Positions 54,167-64,000 are shown, numbered from the stretch's first letter. The stretch is DNA of 64,000 nucleotides from Enterobacter asburiae (GCF_007035645.1 NZ_AP019632.1:2666001-2730000), one strand, 5' to 3'. Notes: generated by a model from the letters alone, not told the origin. Translations and numbers: made by a program.

Positions 54167-55510
54167 ATGGATCAGACACGCTCTCTGGAAAGTTTCCTTG
54201 CCCATGTTCAGCAGCGCGACCCGCACCAAAGCGAGTTCGCGCAGGCCGTGCGTGAAGTTATGACCACCCTGTGGCCCTTCCTTGAACAAAACCCGCGTTA
54301 TCGCCAGATGTCTCTGCTTGAACGCCTTGTCGAGCCAGAGCGCGTGATCCAGTTCCGCGTGACGTGGGTTGACGATCGCAACCAGGTACAGGTTAACCGG
54401 GCGTGGCGCGTTCAGTTTAACTCGGCCATTGGCCCGTTTAAGGGCGGCATGCGTTTTCATCCGTCCGTGAACCTGTCGATTCTGAAATTCCTCGGCTTCG
54501 AGCAGACCTTTAAAAACGCCCTCACCACGCTACCGATGGGCGGCGGGAAAGGCGGCAGCGATTTCGACCCGAAAGGCAAAAGCGAAGGCGAAGTGATGCG
54601 CTTCTGCCAGGCGCTGATGACCGAACTCTACCGCCACCTCGGCCCGGATACCGACGTTCCTGCCGGTGATATCGGCGTGGGCGGACGTGAAGTGGGCTTT
54701 ATGGCCGGGATGATGAAAAAGCTCTCCAACAACAGCGCCTGCGTCTTTACCGGCAAGGGGCTGTCGTTTGGCGGGAGCCTGATCCGCCCGGAAGCGACCG
54801 GGTACGGCCTGGTTTACTTCACCGAGGCGATGCTCAAGCGTCACGGTTTAGGCTTTGAAGGCATGCGCGTCGCGGTGTCCGGCTCCGGTAACGTGGCGCA
54901 GTACGCTATTGAGAAAGCGATGCAGCTTGGCGCTCGCGTGGTGACCGCCTCTGACTCCAGCGGCACGGTAGTGGATGAAGCGGGCTTCACGGCAGAGAAG
55001 CTGGCGCGCCTGTGTGAAATCAAAGCCAGCCGCGACGGTCGCGTGGCGGATTATGCCCGGGAGCTTGGCCTGACCTACCTGGAAGGGAAACAGCCGTGGG
55101 GCGTGCCGGTGGATATCGCCCTGCCGTGCGCAACGCAGAACGAGCTGGATGCGGACGCCGCGCGTACCCTGATTAGCAACGGCGTAAAAGCGGTGGCCGA
55201 AGGGGCGAATATGCCGACCACCATCGACGCGACGGACCTGTTCCTGGAAGCGGGCGTGCTGTTTGCGCCGGGCAAGGCCGCTAACGCGGGCGGCGTGGCG
55301 ACCTCCGGCCTCGAGATGGCGCAAAACGCCGCGCGTCTCGGCTGGAAGGCGGAAAAAGTGGATGCACGCCTGCACCACATCATGCTGGATATTCACCATG
55401 CCTGCGTGGAGTACGGCGGCGAGGCGTCGCAAACCAACTACGTGCGCGGGGCGAATATCGCCGGGTTCGTGAAGGTGGCGGATGCGATGATTGGTCAGGG
55501 CGTGATTTAA
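54167..55510 (+). CDS. gdhA: NADP-specific glutamate dehydrogenase
   Basis: Hexameric enzyme that assimilates ammonia into 2-oxoglutarate with NADPH, of use when ammonia and energy are plentiful. The 447 residues are the E. coli length; the substrate-binding lysine is in LPMGGGKGGSDFDPKG (about 122-137), and a Rossmann NADP domain (about 230-390) has VSGSGNVAQYA. The next gene, topB, is convergent; E. coli has ynjI between them, which is absent here. Confidence 0.97.
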   Translation: MDQTRSLESFLAHVQQRDPHQSEFAQAVREVMTTLWPFLEQNPRYRQMSLLERLVEPERVIQFRVTWVDDRNQVQVNRAWRVQFNSAIGPFKGGMRFHPSVNLSILKFLGFEQTFKNALTTLPMGGGKGGSDFDPKGKSEGEVMRFCQALMTELYRHLGPDTDVPAGDIGVGGREVGFMAGMMKKLSNNSACVFTGKGLSFGGSLIRPEATGYGLVYFTEAMLKRHGLGFEGMRVAVSGSGNVAQYAIEKAMQLGARVVTASDSSGTVVDEAGFTAEKLARLCEIKASRDGRVADYARELGLTYLEGKQPWGVPVDIALPCATQNELDADAARTLISNGVKAVAEGANMPTTIDATDLFLEAGVLFAPGKAANAGGVATSGLEMAQNAARLGWKAEKVDARLHHIMLDIHHACVEYGGEASQTNYVRGANIAGFVKVADAMIGQGVI

Positions 55511-55533
55511 GGTTTATCGCGTGCGGCCGGGAG

Positions 55534-55566
55534 CCCTCACCCCGGCCCTCTCCCACAGGGAGAGGG
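55534..55566. repeat. CCCTCTCCC palindrome after gdhA
   Basis: CCCTCACCCCGG flank followed by CCCTCTCCC-ACA-GGGAGAGGG (55546-55566), a copy of the same family as at 29643. It lies between the convergent gdhA and topB genes. Confidence 0.85.
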
Positions 55567-55581
55567 AGAAAACCGGGCGTA

Positions 55582-57489
55582 TCAGGCCGCGCTCTTTTTC
55601 TTCTTGAACGGTTTCTTCGCGCCGCCACCGGGCGCAACCATCCCTCTGAACGTTTTCACCGGCGTGCTGCGCGCCTGATCGATCAGCTGGTAAAGCGTCC
55701 CGACCAGCGGCTGCATAAAGTCCTGATAGCGGCACTGCTTCTCGCTGATCTGCGTCAGCACCGATTCCCAGTGCGCGGTCATGTCCGGCCTCGCGGCCAG
55801 CTCCGGCAGAGAATGAATCAGCGCCCGGCCCGGTTCCGTTGAGTGGATGTAGCGTCCCTTTTTCTCCAGGAAGCCGCGCTTAAAGAGCAGCTCGATGATC
55901 CCCGCTCGCGTCGCTTCCGTCCCCAGACCGTCGGTGGCGCGCAGGATCTTCTTCAGATCTTTATCCTGCACAAACCGGGCGATCCCGGTCATCGCCGACA
56001 GCAGTGTCGCATCGGTGAAATGGCGCGGCGGCTGGGTCTGACGTTCAACCACTTCGCCCTTCTCGCACAGCAGTTCGTCATCTTTGGCGACCACCGGCAG
56101 CGGCGTGCCGTCGTTCTCTTCGTCGCGCTCTTTGTTACCCAGCAGCGTGCGCCAGCCCGCTTCCGCGAGGAAACGCGCTTTGGCGATAAACTTGCCTTTG
56201 GCAATCTCAAGCTCAATCACGCACTTACGGAATACCGCGTCCGGGCAGAACTGCATCAGGTACTGACGGGCGATCAGGTTATAGACCTTCGCTTCGTTAT
56301 CCGTCAGGTTGACGCTGCTGGCGCGCGCCGTCGGGATAATCGCGTGGTGGGCATCGACTTTTTTGTCGTCCCAGCAGCGGTTATGGGTGTCCGGATTCAC
56401 CGCCGGCTGCGGGAGCAGATCCGGCGCGTGGACGCTGATGGCGTTCATCACCGAATGGCGTCCGGCAAAGTGCTCTTCCGGCAGATAGCGGCTGTCCGAA
56501 CGCGGATAGGTGATGAGCTTGTGGGTTTCGTAGAGCTTCTGGCAGATGTCCAGCACGTTCTGCGCGCTTAAGCCAAACTTTTTGGCCGCCTCAATCTGAA
56601 GTGCAGAAAGCGAGAACGGCAGCGGCGCGGGTTCTGATTCCCGTTTATCGTTATAGCTGGTGACGATAGCCGGCTGGCCGGTAATGCGGTTAACCACGTG
56701 ATCCGCCAGCGGACGATGGAGCAGTCGCCCCTCTTCATCCTGATACGATTCACAGGCATCGCTAGGCTGCCAGACGGCGGTAAAGCGTTCGTCTTTAGGC
56801 GTGACGATATGCGCTTTCACCTCAAAGAAATCTTTGGCGACGAAGTTCTCAATCTCTTCGTCACGACGCACGACCAGCCCCAGCACCGGCGTCTGCACGC
56901 GCCCCACGGAGAGCACGCCCTGATAGCCCGCGTTGCGCCCGAGGATGGTGTACGCGCGGGTCATGTTGATGCCGTACAGCCAGTCGGCGCGGGCGCGGGC
57001 TAAAGCCGAGACGCACAGCGGAATAAACTCGCTGTTGGCGCGCAGGCGAGAGATCGCCCGCTCAACGGCCTGCGGGTTGAGGTCGTTAATCAGGCAGCGC
57101 TGCACCTGCTGGCGCTTTTCCGGCGCCAGCTCAAGATAGTCCAGAACCTCATCCACCAGCAGCTGCCCTTCCCTGTCCGGGTCACCCGCGTGCACAATTT
57201 CAGCGGCGTCATGCAGGAAGCGCTTAATCACGTTGAGCTGTTTGGTGACCGAAGGTCGGGGCTGCAGGCGCCATTTTTCCGGCACGATGGGCAGATCGTT
57301 TAAATTCCAGCGGGCGTAGCGGCTGTCGTAGACATCCGGCTGCGCCTGCTCAAGCAGGTGACCAATACACCAGGTGACCACCTGCCCGTTACCGCATTCG
57401 ATAAAGCCGTCGCCTTTGCGATGCGGTTTAGGCAGCACATCGGCAATAGCACGGGCCAGGCTCGGCTTTTCGGCAATAAACAACCGCAT
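55582..57489 (-). CDS. topB: DNA topoisomerase III
   Basis: Type IA topoisomerase that resolves precatenanes and works with RecQ. The 635 residues have the Toprim domain ([15 protein letters not shown]) and the active tyrosine in [14 protein letters not shown] (about Y328). E. coli TopB has 653; the difference lies in the lysine-rich C-terminal tail (here ending [11 protein letters not shown]), which is weakly conserved. The start at 57489 matches E. coli and lies 4 bases after the selD stop; an earlier ATG at 57507 lies inside selD. Confidence 0.96.
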   Translation of the reverse strand: MRLFIAEKPSLARAIADVLPKPHRKGDGFIECGNGQVVTWCIGHLLEQAQPDVYDSRYARWNLNDLPIVPEKWRLQPRPSVTKQLNVIKRFLHDAAEIVHAGDPDREGQLLVDEVLDYLELAPEKRQQVQRCLINDLNPQAVERAISRLRANSEFIPLCVSALARARADWLYGINMTRAYTILGRNAGYQGVLSVGRVQTPVLGLVVRRDEEIENFVAKDFFEVKAHIVTPKDERFTAVWQPSDACESYQDEEGRLLHRPLADHVVNRITGQPAIVTSYNDKRESEPAPLPFSLSALQIEAAKKFGLSAQNVLDICQKLYETHKLITYPRSDSRYLPEEHFAGRHSVMNAISVHAPDLLPQPAVNPDTHNRCWDDKKVDAHHAIIPTARASSVNLTDNEAKVYNLIARQYLMQFCPDAVFRKCVIELEIAKGKFIAKARFLAEAGWRTLLGNKERDEENDGTPLPVVAKDDELLCEKGEVVERQTQPPRHFTDATLLSAMTGIARFVQDKDLKKILRATDGLGTEATRAGIIELLFKRGFLEKKGRYIHSTEPGRALIHSLPELAARPDMTAHWESVLTQISEKQCRYQDFMQPLVGTLYQLIDQARSTPVKTFRGMVAPGGGAKKPFKKKKSAA

Positions 57490-57493
57490 CGAA

Positions 57494-58537
57494 TTAACGG
57501 ATCTCAATCATCGGTCGGCCACCGCGCGCGGTCACCAGCTCGCCGATCGCCGTCAGGGTGATGCCGAACTCGGCGGCAGTGGCCTGAACCTCGGCTTCGG
57601 ATTCCGGCGTGACCGCCAGCAGCAGGCCGCCGGAGGTTTGCGGATCGCACAGCAGGCTGCGCCACTCCTCAGGCATTTCGCCCATCAGGTGACCGTAGCT
57701 GGCGAAGTTGCGCTGGGTACCGCCCGGGACCGCGCCCTGAGCAATATACTCCTCCACGCCCGGCAGCTTCGGCACGTCCTGATACCAGACCTGCGCCTGC
57801 ACGCCCGCGCCCTGACACACTTCAGAGAGGTGCCCCAGCAGGCCAAAACCGGTGACGTCGGTCATCGCCTTCACGCCGTCGATATTGGCAAACGCCGCAC
57901 CGGCGAGGTTCATCTGGCACATGACTTCCGTTGCCAGGCCTTTGTGCTCCGGTTTCAGCAGGGATTTTTTCTCGGCGGTGGTCAGCACGCCGATGCCCAG
58001 CGGCTTGGTGAGGAACAGTTTGCAGCCCGCCTGCGCGGTGCTGTTGCGCTTCACGCGTTCGGTCGGCACTACGCCGGTAACGGCCAGGCCAAAGATAGGC
58101 TCCGGCGCATCAATAGAGTGACCGCCGGCCAGGGCAATCCCCGCCTGCTGGCAGGCAAAGCGTCCGCCATCAATCACCTCGCGTGCCACTTCCGGCGGGA
58201 TGGTGTTGATCGGCCAGCCCAGAATGGCAATCGCCATGATCGGCTTACCGCCCATCGCGAAGATATCGCTGATGGCGTTGGTGGCCGCAATTCGCCCGAA
58301 GTCGAACGGGTTGTCGACAATCGGCATAAAGAAGTCGGTAGTACTGATAATGCTGGTGCCGTTACCTAAGTCATAAACTGCAGCATCGTCACGCGTTTCA
58401 TTGCCGACAAGCAGGTTCGGGTCGACAAACTTCGCCTGTTCACTGTGCAGGATGGTCTCCAGCACTTTCGGGGAAATTTTACAACCGCAACCGGCTCCGT
58501 GGCTGTACTGCGTTAAACGAATGGTTTGCTCGCTCAT
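57494..58537 (-). CDS. selD: Selenophosphate synthetase
   Basis: Makes selenophosphate from selenide and ATP for selenocysteine and selenouridine. The 347 residues include the active-site glycine-rich stretch GAGCGCK with Cys17 and Cys19 (the residue that is Sec in some species), and DDAAVY for metal and ATP. It is followed by topB, 4 bases away. A strong hairpin is 60 bases upstream. No selenoprotein gene is seen in the window (SelO here has Cys). Confidence 0.97.
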   Translation of the reverse strand: MSEQTIRLTQYSHGAGCGCKISPKVLETILHSEQAKFVDPNLLVGNETRDDAAVYDLGNGTSIISTTDFFMPIVDNPFDFGRIAATNAISDIFAMGGKPIMAIAILGWPINTIPPEVAREVIDGGRFACQQAGIALAGGHSIDAPEPIFGLAVTGVVPTERVKRNSTAQAGCKLFLTKPLGIGVLTTAEKKSLLKPEHKGLATEVMCQMNLAGAAFANIDGVKAMTDVTGFGLLGHLSEVCQGAGVQAQVWYQDVPKLPGVEEYIAQGAVPGGTQRNFASYGHLMGEMPEEWRSLLCDPQTSGGLLLAVTPESEAEVQATAAEFGITLTAIGELVTARGGRPMIEIR

Positions 58538-58599
58538 GGACGTCTCCTGTCATCTCAATCGCGCTATGGTAGCGCTCATTCCATAAAGAGGTAAGTATG

Positions 58600-58640
58600 A
58601 CTGTCTGAATTCTGCGGCAGATGCTCAGAATCCAGACAGT
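58600..58640. other. Strong hairpin between ydjA and selD
   Basis: ACTGTCTG (58600-58607) pairs with CAGACAGT (58633-58640) and ATTCTG with CAGAAT inside it, a 14-base-pair stem with one mismatch and an 11-base loop. There is no T-run on the minus strand, so it is more likely an mRNA structure or weak terminator. Confidence 0.55.
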
Positions 58641-58652
58641 TTAGGTGCGTTA

Positions 58653-59204
58653 TCAGAAATGGCTGACGAAAGGCGTGGTGTCCGGAATGCTGATGGTGCT
58701 GGAGGCTTTAAGCTGCGGGGTGCCGAGATAGAGGAAACCGACAATTTTGTCATGCTCACCGCAGCCAAAACCGTCACGGACCGCCGGGCTTTCGGTCAGC
58801 GCACCGGTACGCCAGATACCGTTAAAGCCCTGCGCGACGGCGGCCATTTGCATCGCCATGACCGCACAGCCTGCGGACATTTCCTGTTCCCAGACCGGCA
58901 CCTTATGGTCAGCCTGGCATTTCGCCACGACGGCGATAATCATCGGGGCGCGGAACGGGGCATTGCGCGCCTTGTCGATACCTTTCTCATCCTGCCCGGC
59001 GGCAACCGCGCCCTGCTCCAGCAGCTGGCTGAAACGATCGCGGCCTTCGCCTTCAATCACAAAGAAGTGCCACGGCTGCAGCGTGCCGTGATCGGGGGCA
59101 CGCATGCCGGCACGCAGAATGTTCTCCAGCTGCTCGCCTGCCGGGGCAGGTTCGGCCAGACGGGAAGCGCTACGGCGGTTAACAAGCAGTTCGAGTGCGT
59201 CCAT
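58653..59204 (-). CDS. ydjA: Nitroreductase family protein YdjA
   Basis: A 183-residue flavin-binding nitroreductase-fold protein; E. coli YdjA is a homodimer that binds FMN, with weak activity and unknown natural substrate. Family signatures: [13 protein letters not shown] near the N-terminus, [17 protein letters not shown] (FMN-contact) and GFNGIWRTG. First gene of the ydjA-selD-topB run. AAGGAG lies before the ATG at 59204. Confidence 0.95.
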   Translation of the reverse strand: MDALELLVNRRSASRLAEPAPAGEQLENILRAGMRAPDHGTLQPWHFFVIEGEGRDRFSQLLEQGAVAAGQDEKGIDKARNAPFRAPMIIAVVAKCQADHKVPVWEQEMSAGCAVMAMQMAAVAQGFNGIWRTGALTESPAVRDGFGCGEHDKIVGFLYLGTPQLKASSTISIPDTTPFVSHF

Positions 59205-59371
59205 TGGTTAACTCCTTTCTTGAAATTTACTCACAAAATTAACACGACGGCAGATTTTGTTACAGCCTGGCAGGCGATTCCTGCTGACAAGTGGCGGTTG
59301 GGTCATTACGATAACCCCACATTACCGTCCAGTGGCGACGGAAACAGTCATTTTCTGGTTAGGGAGAATAC

Positions 59372-61228
59372 ATGCGAACCCTTTGGCGAATCATTGCCGG
59401 TTTCTTTAAATGGACGTGGCGACTGCTCAACTTCGTCCGCAACCTGGTGATGAACATCTTCTTCATCCTGCTGGTTCTGGTTTGCGCGGGCATCTGGATG
59501 CATATCAGCAACGCGAATCAGGCGCAGCATTCGACTCGCGGGGCCCTGTTACTCGATATCACCGGCGTTATCGTTGATAAACCGTCCGCCAGCAACCGTC
59601 TGGGGGCAATCAGCCGCCAGCTGTTTGGCGCGACATCAGACCGTCTGCAGGAAAACTCCCTGTTCGATATCGTCGATACCATCCGCCAGGCCAAAGACGA
59701 CCGTAACATCACCGGGATCGTGCTGGATCTGAAAGATTTCGCCGGAGGCGATCAGCCTTCAATGCAGTACATCGGTAAAGCGCTGCGCGAATTCCGCGAC
59801 AGCGGCAAGCCGGTGATTGCCGTGGGCGACAGCTACAGCCAGGGGCAATATTATCTGGCGAGCTTCGCCAATAAAATCTGGCTCTCCCCGCAGGGGACGG
59901 TGGATCTGCACGGTTTTGCCACCAACGGCCTGTACTACAAATCCCTGCTCGACAAGCTGAAGGTTACCACCCACGTCTTCCGCGTCGGCACGTATAAATC
60001 AGCCGTCGAGCCGTTTATCCGCGACGACATGTCTCCTGCCGCCCGTGAAGCGGACAGCCGCTGGATTGGCGAGCTGTGGCAGAACTATCTCGGCACCGTT
60101 GCCGCCAACCGCCAGATTACGCCTGAGCAGGCGTTCCCCGGCGCGAAAGGCGTGCTGGATGGCCTGCGTAAGGTTGACGGTGATACCGCGAAATATGCTC
60201 TGGATAACAAACTGGTTGATGCCCTGGGCACCAGCGCCGAGATTGAAAAATCCCTGAGCAAGCAGTTTGGCTGGAGCAAAGAGGACAAAAATTACAGCGC
60301 CATCAGCATGTATGATTACTCGGCGAAAAAGCCGGATGACAGCGGTGACAGCGTCGCGGTGGTGTTTGCCAACGGCGCCATCATGGACGGCCAGGAGACG
60401 CCGGGGAACGTGGGCGGCGATACTACCGCGTCACAAATCCGCGATGCTCGCCTGGATCCAAAAGTGAAAGCGATCGTCCTGCGGGTGAACAGCCCTGGCG
60501 GCAGCGTCAGCGCCTCCGAGGTGATCCGCGCTGAACTGGCCGCGGCGCGTGCCGCCGGCAAGCCGGTCGTCGTATCCATGGGCGGAATGGCCGCCTCCGG
60601 TGGGTACTGGATCTCAACGCCAGCCAACTACATCGTGGCCAACCCAAGCACGCTGACCGGTTCGATTGGCATCTTCGGGGTGATCAACACCGTGGAAAAC
60701 AGCCTGGATTCCCTGGGCGTGCATACCGATGGGGTTGCCACCTCTCCGCTGGCGGATGTGTCGGTGACCAAATCCCTGCCGCCGGAAGTCTCTGAAATGA
60801 TGCAGCTCAGCATTGAGAACGGCTATAAACGCTTTATCACCCTGGTGGCGGACTCGCGTAAAAAGACGCCAGAGCAGATCGACCAGATTGCGCAAGGCCA
60901 CGTCTGGACCGGCCAGGATGCGAAGAGCAACGGTCTGGTGGACAGCCTGGGCGACTTCGATGACGCGGTGAAGAAAGCCGCCGAGCTGGCGAAGCTCAAG
61001 CAGTGGCATATCGAGTATTACCAGGACGAGCCGTCGTTCTTCGATATGGTCATGGACAGCATGTCCGGCTCGGTACGCGCCATGCTGCCGGAGGCGATGC
61101 AGGCTTACCTGCCTGCGCCAGTGGCCACGGCGGCGAAAGCGATGAAGGCGGAAAGCGACAAGCTTGCGGCCTTTAACGATCCACAGAGTCGTTACGCGTT
61201 TTGCCTGACCTGCGCTAACGTCCGTTAA
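59372..61228 (+). CDS. sppA: Signal peptide peptidase SppA (protease IV)
   Basis: A 618-residue inner-membrane serine protease that degrades cleaved signal peptides. One N-terminal transmembrane helix (about 25-46) is followed by two homologous domains. The catalytic pair is Lys209 ([12 protein letters not shown]) in the first half and Ser (about 409) in [14 protein letters not shown] in the second, the Ser-Lys dyad of family S49. GGGAGA precedes the ATG. A terminator follows, then ansA. Confidence 0.97.
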   Translation: MRTLWRIIAGFFKWTWRLLNFVRNLVMNIFFILLVLVCAGIWMHISNANQAQHSTRGALLLDITGVIVDKPSASNRLGAISRQLFGATSDRLQENSLFDIVDTIRQAKDDRNITGIVLDLKDFAGGDQPSMQYIGKALREFRDSGKPVIAVGDSYSQGQYYLASFANKIWLSPQGTVDLHGFATNGLYYKSLLDKLKVTTHVFRVGTYKSAVEPFIRDDMSPAAREADSRWIGELWQNYLGTVAANRQITPEQAFPGAKGVLDGLRKVDGDTAKYALDNKLVDALGTSAEIEKSLSKQFGWSKEDKNYSAISMYDYSAKKPDDSGDSVAVVFANGAIMDGQETPGNVGGDTTASQIRDARLDPKVKAIVLRVNSPGGSVSASEVIRAELAAARAAGKPVVVSMGGMAASGGYWISTPANYIVANPSTLTGSIGIFGVINTVENSLDSLGVHTDGVATSPLADVSVTKSLPPEVSEMMQLSIENGYKRFITLVADSRKKTPEQIDQIAQGHVWTGQDAKSNGLVDSLGDFDDAVKKAAELAKLKQWHIEYYQDEPSFFDMVMDSMSGSVRAMLPEAMQAYLPAPVATAAKAMKAESDKLAAFNDPQSRYAFCLTCANVR

Positions 61229-61232
61229 AAAC

Positions 61233-61264
61233 CGTCCCCTCTTCACGCGAAGAGGGGATTTTTT
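61233..61264 (+). terminator. Terminator after sppA
   Basis: CCCCTCTTC and GAAGAGGGG around a short loop, followed by ATTTTTTTC, directly after the sppA stop. Confidence 0.9.
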
Positions 61265-61291
61265 TCTTTTGAAGAACAAGAACTCACTACC

Positions 61292-62308
61292 ATGCAGAAG
61301 AAATCGATTTATGTAGCCTACACTGGCGGTACCATCGGTATGCAGCGCTCTGAAAACGGCTATATCCCTGTCTCCGGCCACCTTCAGCGTCAGCTTGCGC
61401 TGATGCCAGAATTCCACCGTCCGGAGATGCCTGACTTCACCATCCACGAATACGAGCCGCTGATGGACTCCTCCGACATGACGCCGGAAGACTGGCAGCA
61501 CATCGCGGATGACATTAAAGCCCATTACGACCAGTACGACGGCTTCGTGATCCTGCACGGTACCGACACCATGGCGTTTACCGCCTCGGCGCTCTCCTTC
61601 ATGCTGGAGAACCTGAGCAAGCCGGTTATCGTCACCGGGTCGCAAATCCCGCTGGCGGAGCTGCGCTCGGACGGGCAGATCAACCTGCTGAACTCCCTGT
61701 ACGTGGCGGCGAATTACCCGATTAACGAAGTGTCGCTGTTCTTCAATAACCGTCTGTATCGCGGCAACCGTACCACCAAAGCCCATGCCGACGGTTTTGA
61801 CGCCTTCGCCTCCCCTAACCTGCAGCCGCTGCTGGAGGCCGGGATTCATATCCGTCGTCTGGGCACGCCGCCTGCGCCGAACACCGCCGGCGAGCTGATC
61901 GTGCATCCGATCACTCCGCAGCCGATTGGCGTGGTCACTATCTACCCGGGTATCTCTGCGGACGTGGTGCGTAACTTCCTGCGCCAGCCGGTGAAAGCGC
62001 TGATTTTGCGCTCCTATGGCGTCGGCAACGCGCCGCAGAACGGCGAATTCCTGAAAGAGCTGCAGGAAGCCAGCGAGCGCGGAATTGTGGTCGTGAACCT
62101 GACACAGTGTATGTCCGGAAAGGTCAACATGGGCGGCTATGCCACCGGTAACGCGCTGGCGCACGCCGGGGTGATCAGCGGCTTCGATATGACCGTTGAG
62201 GCAACGCTGACTAAACTTCACTATTTACTGAGTCAGGATCTGGACATTCAGTCCATTCGCAGCGCGATGATGCAAAACCTGCGCGGCGAGCTGACCCCGG
62301 ACGAATAA
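61292..62308 (+). CDS. ansA: Cytoplasmic L-asparaginase I
   Basis: Hydrolyses L-asparagine to aspartate and ammonia; the cytoplasmic, low-affinity enzyme. The 338 residues carry the two asparaginase motifs, TGGTIGM (nucleophilic Thr about 14) near the N-terminus and HGTDTMAFTA (about 90-99). E. coli AnsA is the same length. No signal peptide is present, which distinguishes it from AnsB. The start of pncA lies 9 bases beyond the stop. Confidence 0.96.
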   Translation: MQKKSIYVAYTGGTIGMQRSENGYIPVSGHLQRQLALMPEFHRPEMPDFTIHEYEPLMDSSDMTPEDWQHIADDIKAHYDQYDGFVILHGTDTMAFTASALSFMLENLSKPVIVTGSQIPLAELRSDGQINLLNSLYVAANYPINEVSLFFNNRLYRGNRTTKAHADGFDAFASPNLQPLLEAGIHIRRLGTPPAPNTAGELIVHPITPQPIGVVTIYPGISADVVRNFLRQPVKALILRSYGVGNAPQNGEFLKELQEASERGIVVVNLTQCMSGKVNMGGYATGNALAHAGVISGFDMTVEATLTKLHYLLSQDLDIQSIRSAMMQNLRGELTPDE

Positions 62309-62317
62309 GGAGTGCTC

Positions 62318-62959
62318 ATGAAGCAACGCGCCCTGCTACTGGTCGATTTGCAAAATGATTTCTGCGCGGGCGGTGCGCTGGCCGTCGCCGAAGGCGACAG
62401 CACCGTTGACGTGGCAAACACGCTGATTGACTGGTGCAAAGCCCGCGGTGAAGCGGTTGTCGCAAGCCAGGACTGGCACCCGGCGAACCACGGCAGCTTT
62501 GCCAGCCAGCACAACGTTGAGCCGTTCACTCAGGGGGAACTCGACGGGCTGGCGCAAACCTTCTGGCCGGATCACTGCGTACAGCAGACGGAAGGCGCGG
62601 AACTGCATCCGCTTCTGAATCAGAAAGTCATCGACGCGGTGTTCCATAAAGGTGAAAACCCGGCTATCGACAGCTATAGCGCGTTTTTTGATAACGGGCA
62701 TCGCCAGAAAACGGCGCTGGACGCGTGGTTACGCCACCATGAAATCACGGAGCTGATCGTGCTGGGCCTGGCGACGGATTACTGCGTGAAGTTTACCGTG
62801 CTGGACGCGCTCCAGTTAGGGTATACCGTCAACGTCATCACCGACGGCTGCCGCGGGGTGAACATTCACCCGCAGGACAGCGCTCAGGCGTTTATGGATA
62901 TGGCTGCGGAAGGCGCAACGCTGTATACGCTCGAAGACTGGCTGGAAACGCAGGCGTAG
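62318..62959 (+). CDS. pncA: Nicotinamidase PncA
   Basis: Hydrolyses nicotinamide to nicotinate for NAD recycling and also acts on pyrazinamide. The 213 residues have the isochorismatase-like catalytic triad: Asp10 in LLVDLQNDF, Lys in VFHKGENPAIDSYS and Cys in ATDYCVKFT, plus the metal site around DWHPANH. The ATG at 62318 follows AAGGAG at the right spacing; GTG 62312 is less likely. Probably co-transcribed with ansA. Confidence 0.97.
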   Translation: MKQRALLLVDLQNDFCAGGALAVAEGDSTVDVANTLIDWCKARGEAVVASQDWHPANHGSFASQHNVEPFTQGELDGLAQTFWPDHCVQQTEGAELHPLLNQKVIDAVFHKGENPAIDSYSAFFDNGHRQKTALDAWLRHHEITELIVLGLATDYCVKFTVLDALQLGYTVNVITDGCRGVNIHPQDSAQAFMDMAAEGATLYTLEDWLETQA

Positions 62960-62968
62960 TCTTTTACG

Positions 62969-62989
62969 CCCTCTCCCTGTGGGAGAGGG
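62969..62989. repeat. CCCTCTCCC palindrome after pncA
   Basis: CCCTCTCCC-TGT-GGGAGAGGG, the fifth copy of the family at 29643, here without the CCCTCACCCC flank. It lies between the convergent pncA and yeaC genes and might act as a weak terminator. Confidence 0.85.
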
Positions 62990-63004
62990 TATCAACCTGC
63001 ACCG

Positions 63005-63283
63005 TTATTGCATTTTCATCGTCGCAATCGGCTTCGGCGTGATGCCAAAGTCTTCTTTCAGCTCGCGCTTGCTCTTCATGACCATCTGGCCTTTGGTGTC
63101 GATCGTCATGTGCTGCGCGTCGGTGTTATTGCGCGCCTGCCACAGCATCACCAGCTGCAAACTGTTCTCTTTTTGCTCCGGCGTCAGCGCAACGCCGTCG
63201 GGCCATTTTCCCAGTTCTACGGCGGTCACCAGACGCTGATAAATCTCCGGCGTCATGCCGCTAATCATGTCATCAATATTCAC
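63005..63283 (-). CDS. yeaC: DUF1315 protein YeaC
   Basis: A 92-residue protein with a DUF1315 domain, close to E. coli YeaC, and of unknown function. Conserved block GKWPDGVALTPEQKENSLQLVMLWQARNNTDAQHMTIDT; basic C-terminus. It lies 41 bases after msrB on the same strand. In E. coli K-12 eight genes (ydjE to ydjL) lie between pncA and yeaC; they are absent here. Confidence 0.93.
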   Translation of the reverse strand: MNIDDMISGMTPEIYQRLVTAVELGKWPDGVALTPEQKENSLQLVMLWQARNNTDAQHMTIDTKGQMVMKSKRELKEDFGITPKPIATMKMQ

Positions 63284-63324
63284 TCTCGCGCCCTTTCAAA
63301 GGAATAATTTGCTGAATCGTTTTT

Positions 63325-63738
63325 TCAACCCTTAATCTGGTCACCGTTTTCATCATCGGTGAAGCTCATTGAGGCTGAATTTACGCAGAAACGCTCGCCC
63401 GTAGGCTGGGGGCCATCCGGGAAGACGTGCCCAAGGTGCGCATCGCAGTTGCCGCAGCGAATTTCCGTACGCACCATGCCGTGCGACGAGTCGGTCAGGT
63501 AGCGGATGGCCTCATCGCTCACCGGCTCGTAGAAACTCGGCCAGCCGCAGCCAGAATCAAATTTCGTTTGTGAATTGAACAGAGGCGCATCGCAGACCAG
63601 GCAGTGGTAGACGCCGTCTCGCTTGTTGTGCAGTAAACGCCCGGTGAACGGCGGTTCCGTTCCGTGATTCTGCGTCACGTAAAACTGCATTTCTGTGAGG
63701 TTTTTTTTCAAATCGTCAGGGTTACGTTGGTTCGACAT
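63325..63738 (-). CDS. msrB: Peptide methionine-R-sulfoxide reductase MsrB
   Basis: Reduces methionine R-sulfoxide in oxidised proteins with thioredoxin. The 137 residues match E. coli MsrB; zinc is held by two CxxC pairs (CLVC and CGNC), and the catalytic cysteine is in RFCVNSASM near residue 118. The start at 63738 matches E. coli; an upstream ATG would give ten extra residues. It is divergent from gapA, whose coding region is beyond the window. Confidence 0.96.
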   Translation of the reverse strand: MSNQRNPDDLKKNLTEMQFYVTQNHGTEPPFTGRLLHNKRDGVYHCLVCDAPLFNSQTKFDSGCGWPSFYEPVSDEAIRYLTDSSHGMVRTEIRCGNCDAHLGHVFPDGPQPTGERFCVNSASMSFTDDENGDQIKG

Positions 63739-64000
63739 ATGCTTACATCTCGCTGTAGAAACAGACATCTTTCAACCCGGATTCTAACAAAACATTAACA
63801 CCCTTGCGTGCACTTTTGATCTAAACTTATGTGTCGCGAATAAGCGGTCAGGCAATTGTGATCACGTTCACATTTTTATCCTGCGAGGACTTTAAAATCC
63901 CGGCTCAGCCCCCATATGGGTGCAAGCTCAAAGGGAAAGTGAGGCGAGTCAGTCGCACAAACGTTAGTCACAGGATTGATTTGTCGCAATGATTGACACG
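63739..64000 (+). promoter_or_regulatory. gapA promoter region (coding sequence beyond window)
   Basis: About 260 bases between msrB and the right edge, where gapA follows msrB divergently in E. coli. The region is AT-rich at 63780-63835 and contains a CRP site. No start codon with clear gapA sequence is reached in the window, so the assignment to gapA rests on gene order. Confidence 0.6.
63857..63872. promoter_or_regulatory. CRP binding site
   Basis: TGTGATCACGTTCACA fits the CRP consensus TGTGA-N6-TCACA exactly. It lies in the msrB-gapA intergenic region, where E. coli gapA P1 is controlled by CRP. Confidence 0.85.

Noticed and set aside
60614..62221. 535-codon frame antisense to sppA and ansA
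   Set aside because: Runs across two genes and their terminator on the opposite strand, with histidine/arginine-rich composition; no supporting start signal.

Overview
The window looks like chromosome of a member of the Enterobacteriaceae close to Enterobacter, Leclercia or Lelliottia. Most of it follows the Escherichia coli K-12 gene order around selO-btuCDE-ihfA-pheST-thrS-pfkB-katE-chb-ast-gdhA-sppA-msrB, with proteins very close to their E. coli counterparts and a GC-rich codon use. I see no rRNA, tRNA, CRISPR array, prophage or insertion sequence.

Region by region: (1) 1-6550 is accessory relative to E. coli. The tail of hmuV (haem import ATPase) meets, tail to tail, a LysR regulator divergent from a five-gene operon: a two-subunit 3-oxoacid CoA-transferase (scoAB), an acetyl-CoA acetyltransferase, a GntP-family permease and a 3-hydroxybutyrate dehydrogenase. 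Together they would import 3-hydroxybutyrate, oxidise it to acetoacetate, activate this with CoA and cleave it to acetyl-CoA. (2) 6591-12369: selO, ydiV, nlpC, the vitamin B12 genes btuD-btuE-btuC, and ihfA. (3) 12374-19241: the translation block pheT-pheS with the pheM leader peptide and attenuator, rplT-rpmI-infC (AUU start) and thrS. (4) 19564-27184: two tiny membrane peptides (one is yniD), ydiY, pfkB, ydiZ, yniA, yniB, hxpB, the SOS gene ydjM, the cystine importer tcyP and cedA. (5) 27388-35617: katE, the complete chitobiose operon chbBCARFG, and osmE. (6) 35850-39061: nadE, the SOS endonuclease cho, ves and spy. (7) 39400-45423: the arginine succinyltransferase operon astCADBE with a sigma-54 promoter. 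(8) 45857-53938: xthA, a TVP38-family membrane protein, the poorly understood ynjB-ynjC-ynjD ABC transporter with ynjE, then ynjF, ynjA, nudG and ynjH. (9) 54167-64000: gdhA, topB-selD-ydjA, sppA, ansA-pncA, yeaC, msrB and the gapA promoter region, which has a CRP site.

Regulatory elements that can be read directly include a long perfect inverted repeat between the LysR gene and the sco operon, two LexA boxes, a sigma-54 promoter, a CRP box, a sigma-S type -10, a CpxR-like box, the pheST attenuator, a segment between chbB and chbC complementary to the ChiX small RNA as I recall it, and about a dozen hairpin terminators. A family of CCCTCTCCC/GGGAGAGGG palindromes (five copies) and two classical REP elements sit just after gene ends.

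The least ordinary parts are the ketone-body module with its operator-like repeats and the ynj cluster, whose substrate is not established. Comparisons with E. coli are from memory; no database search was run.
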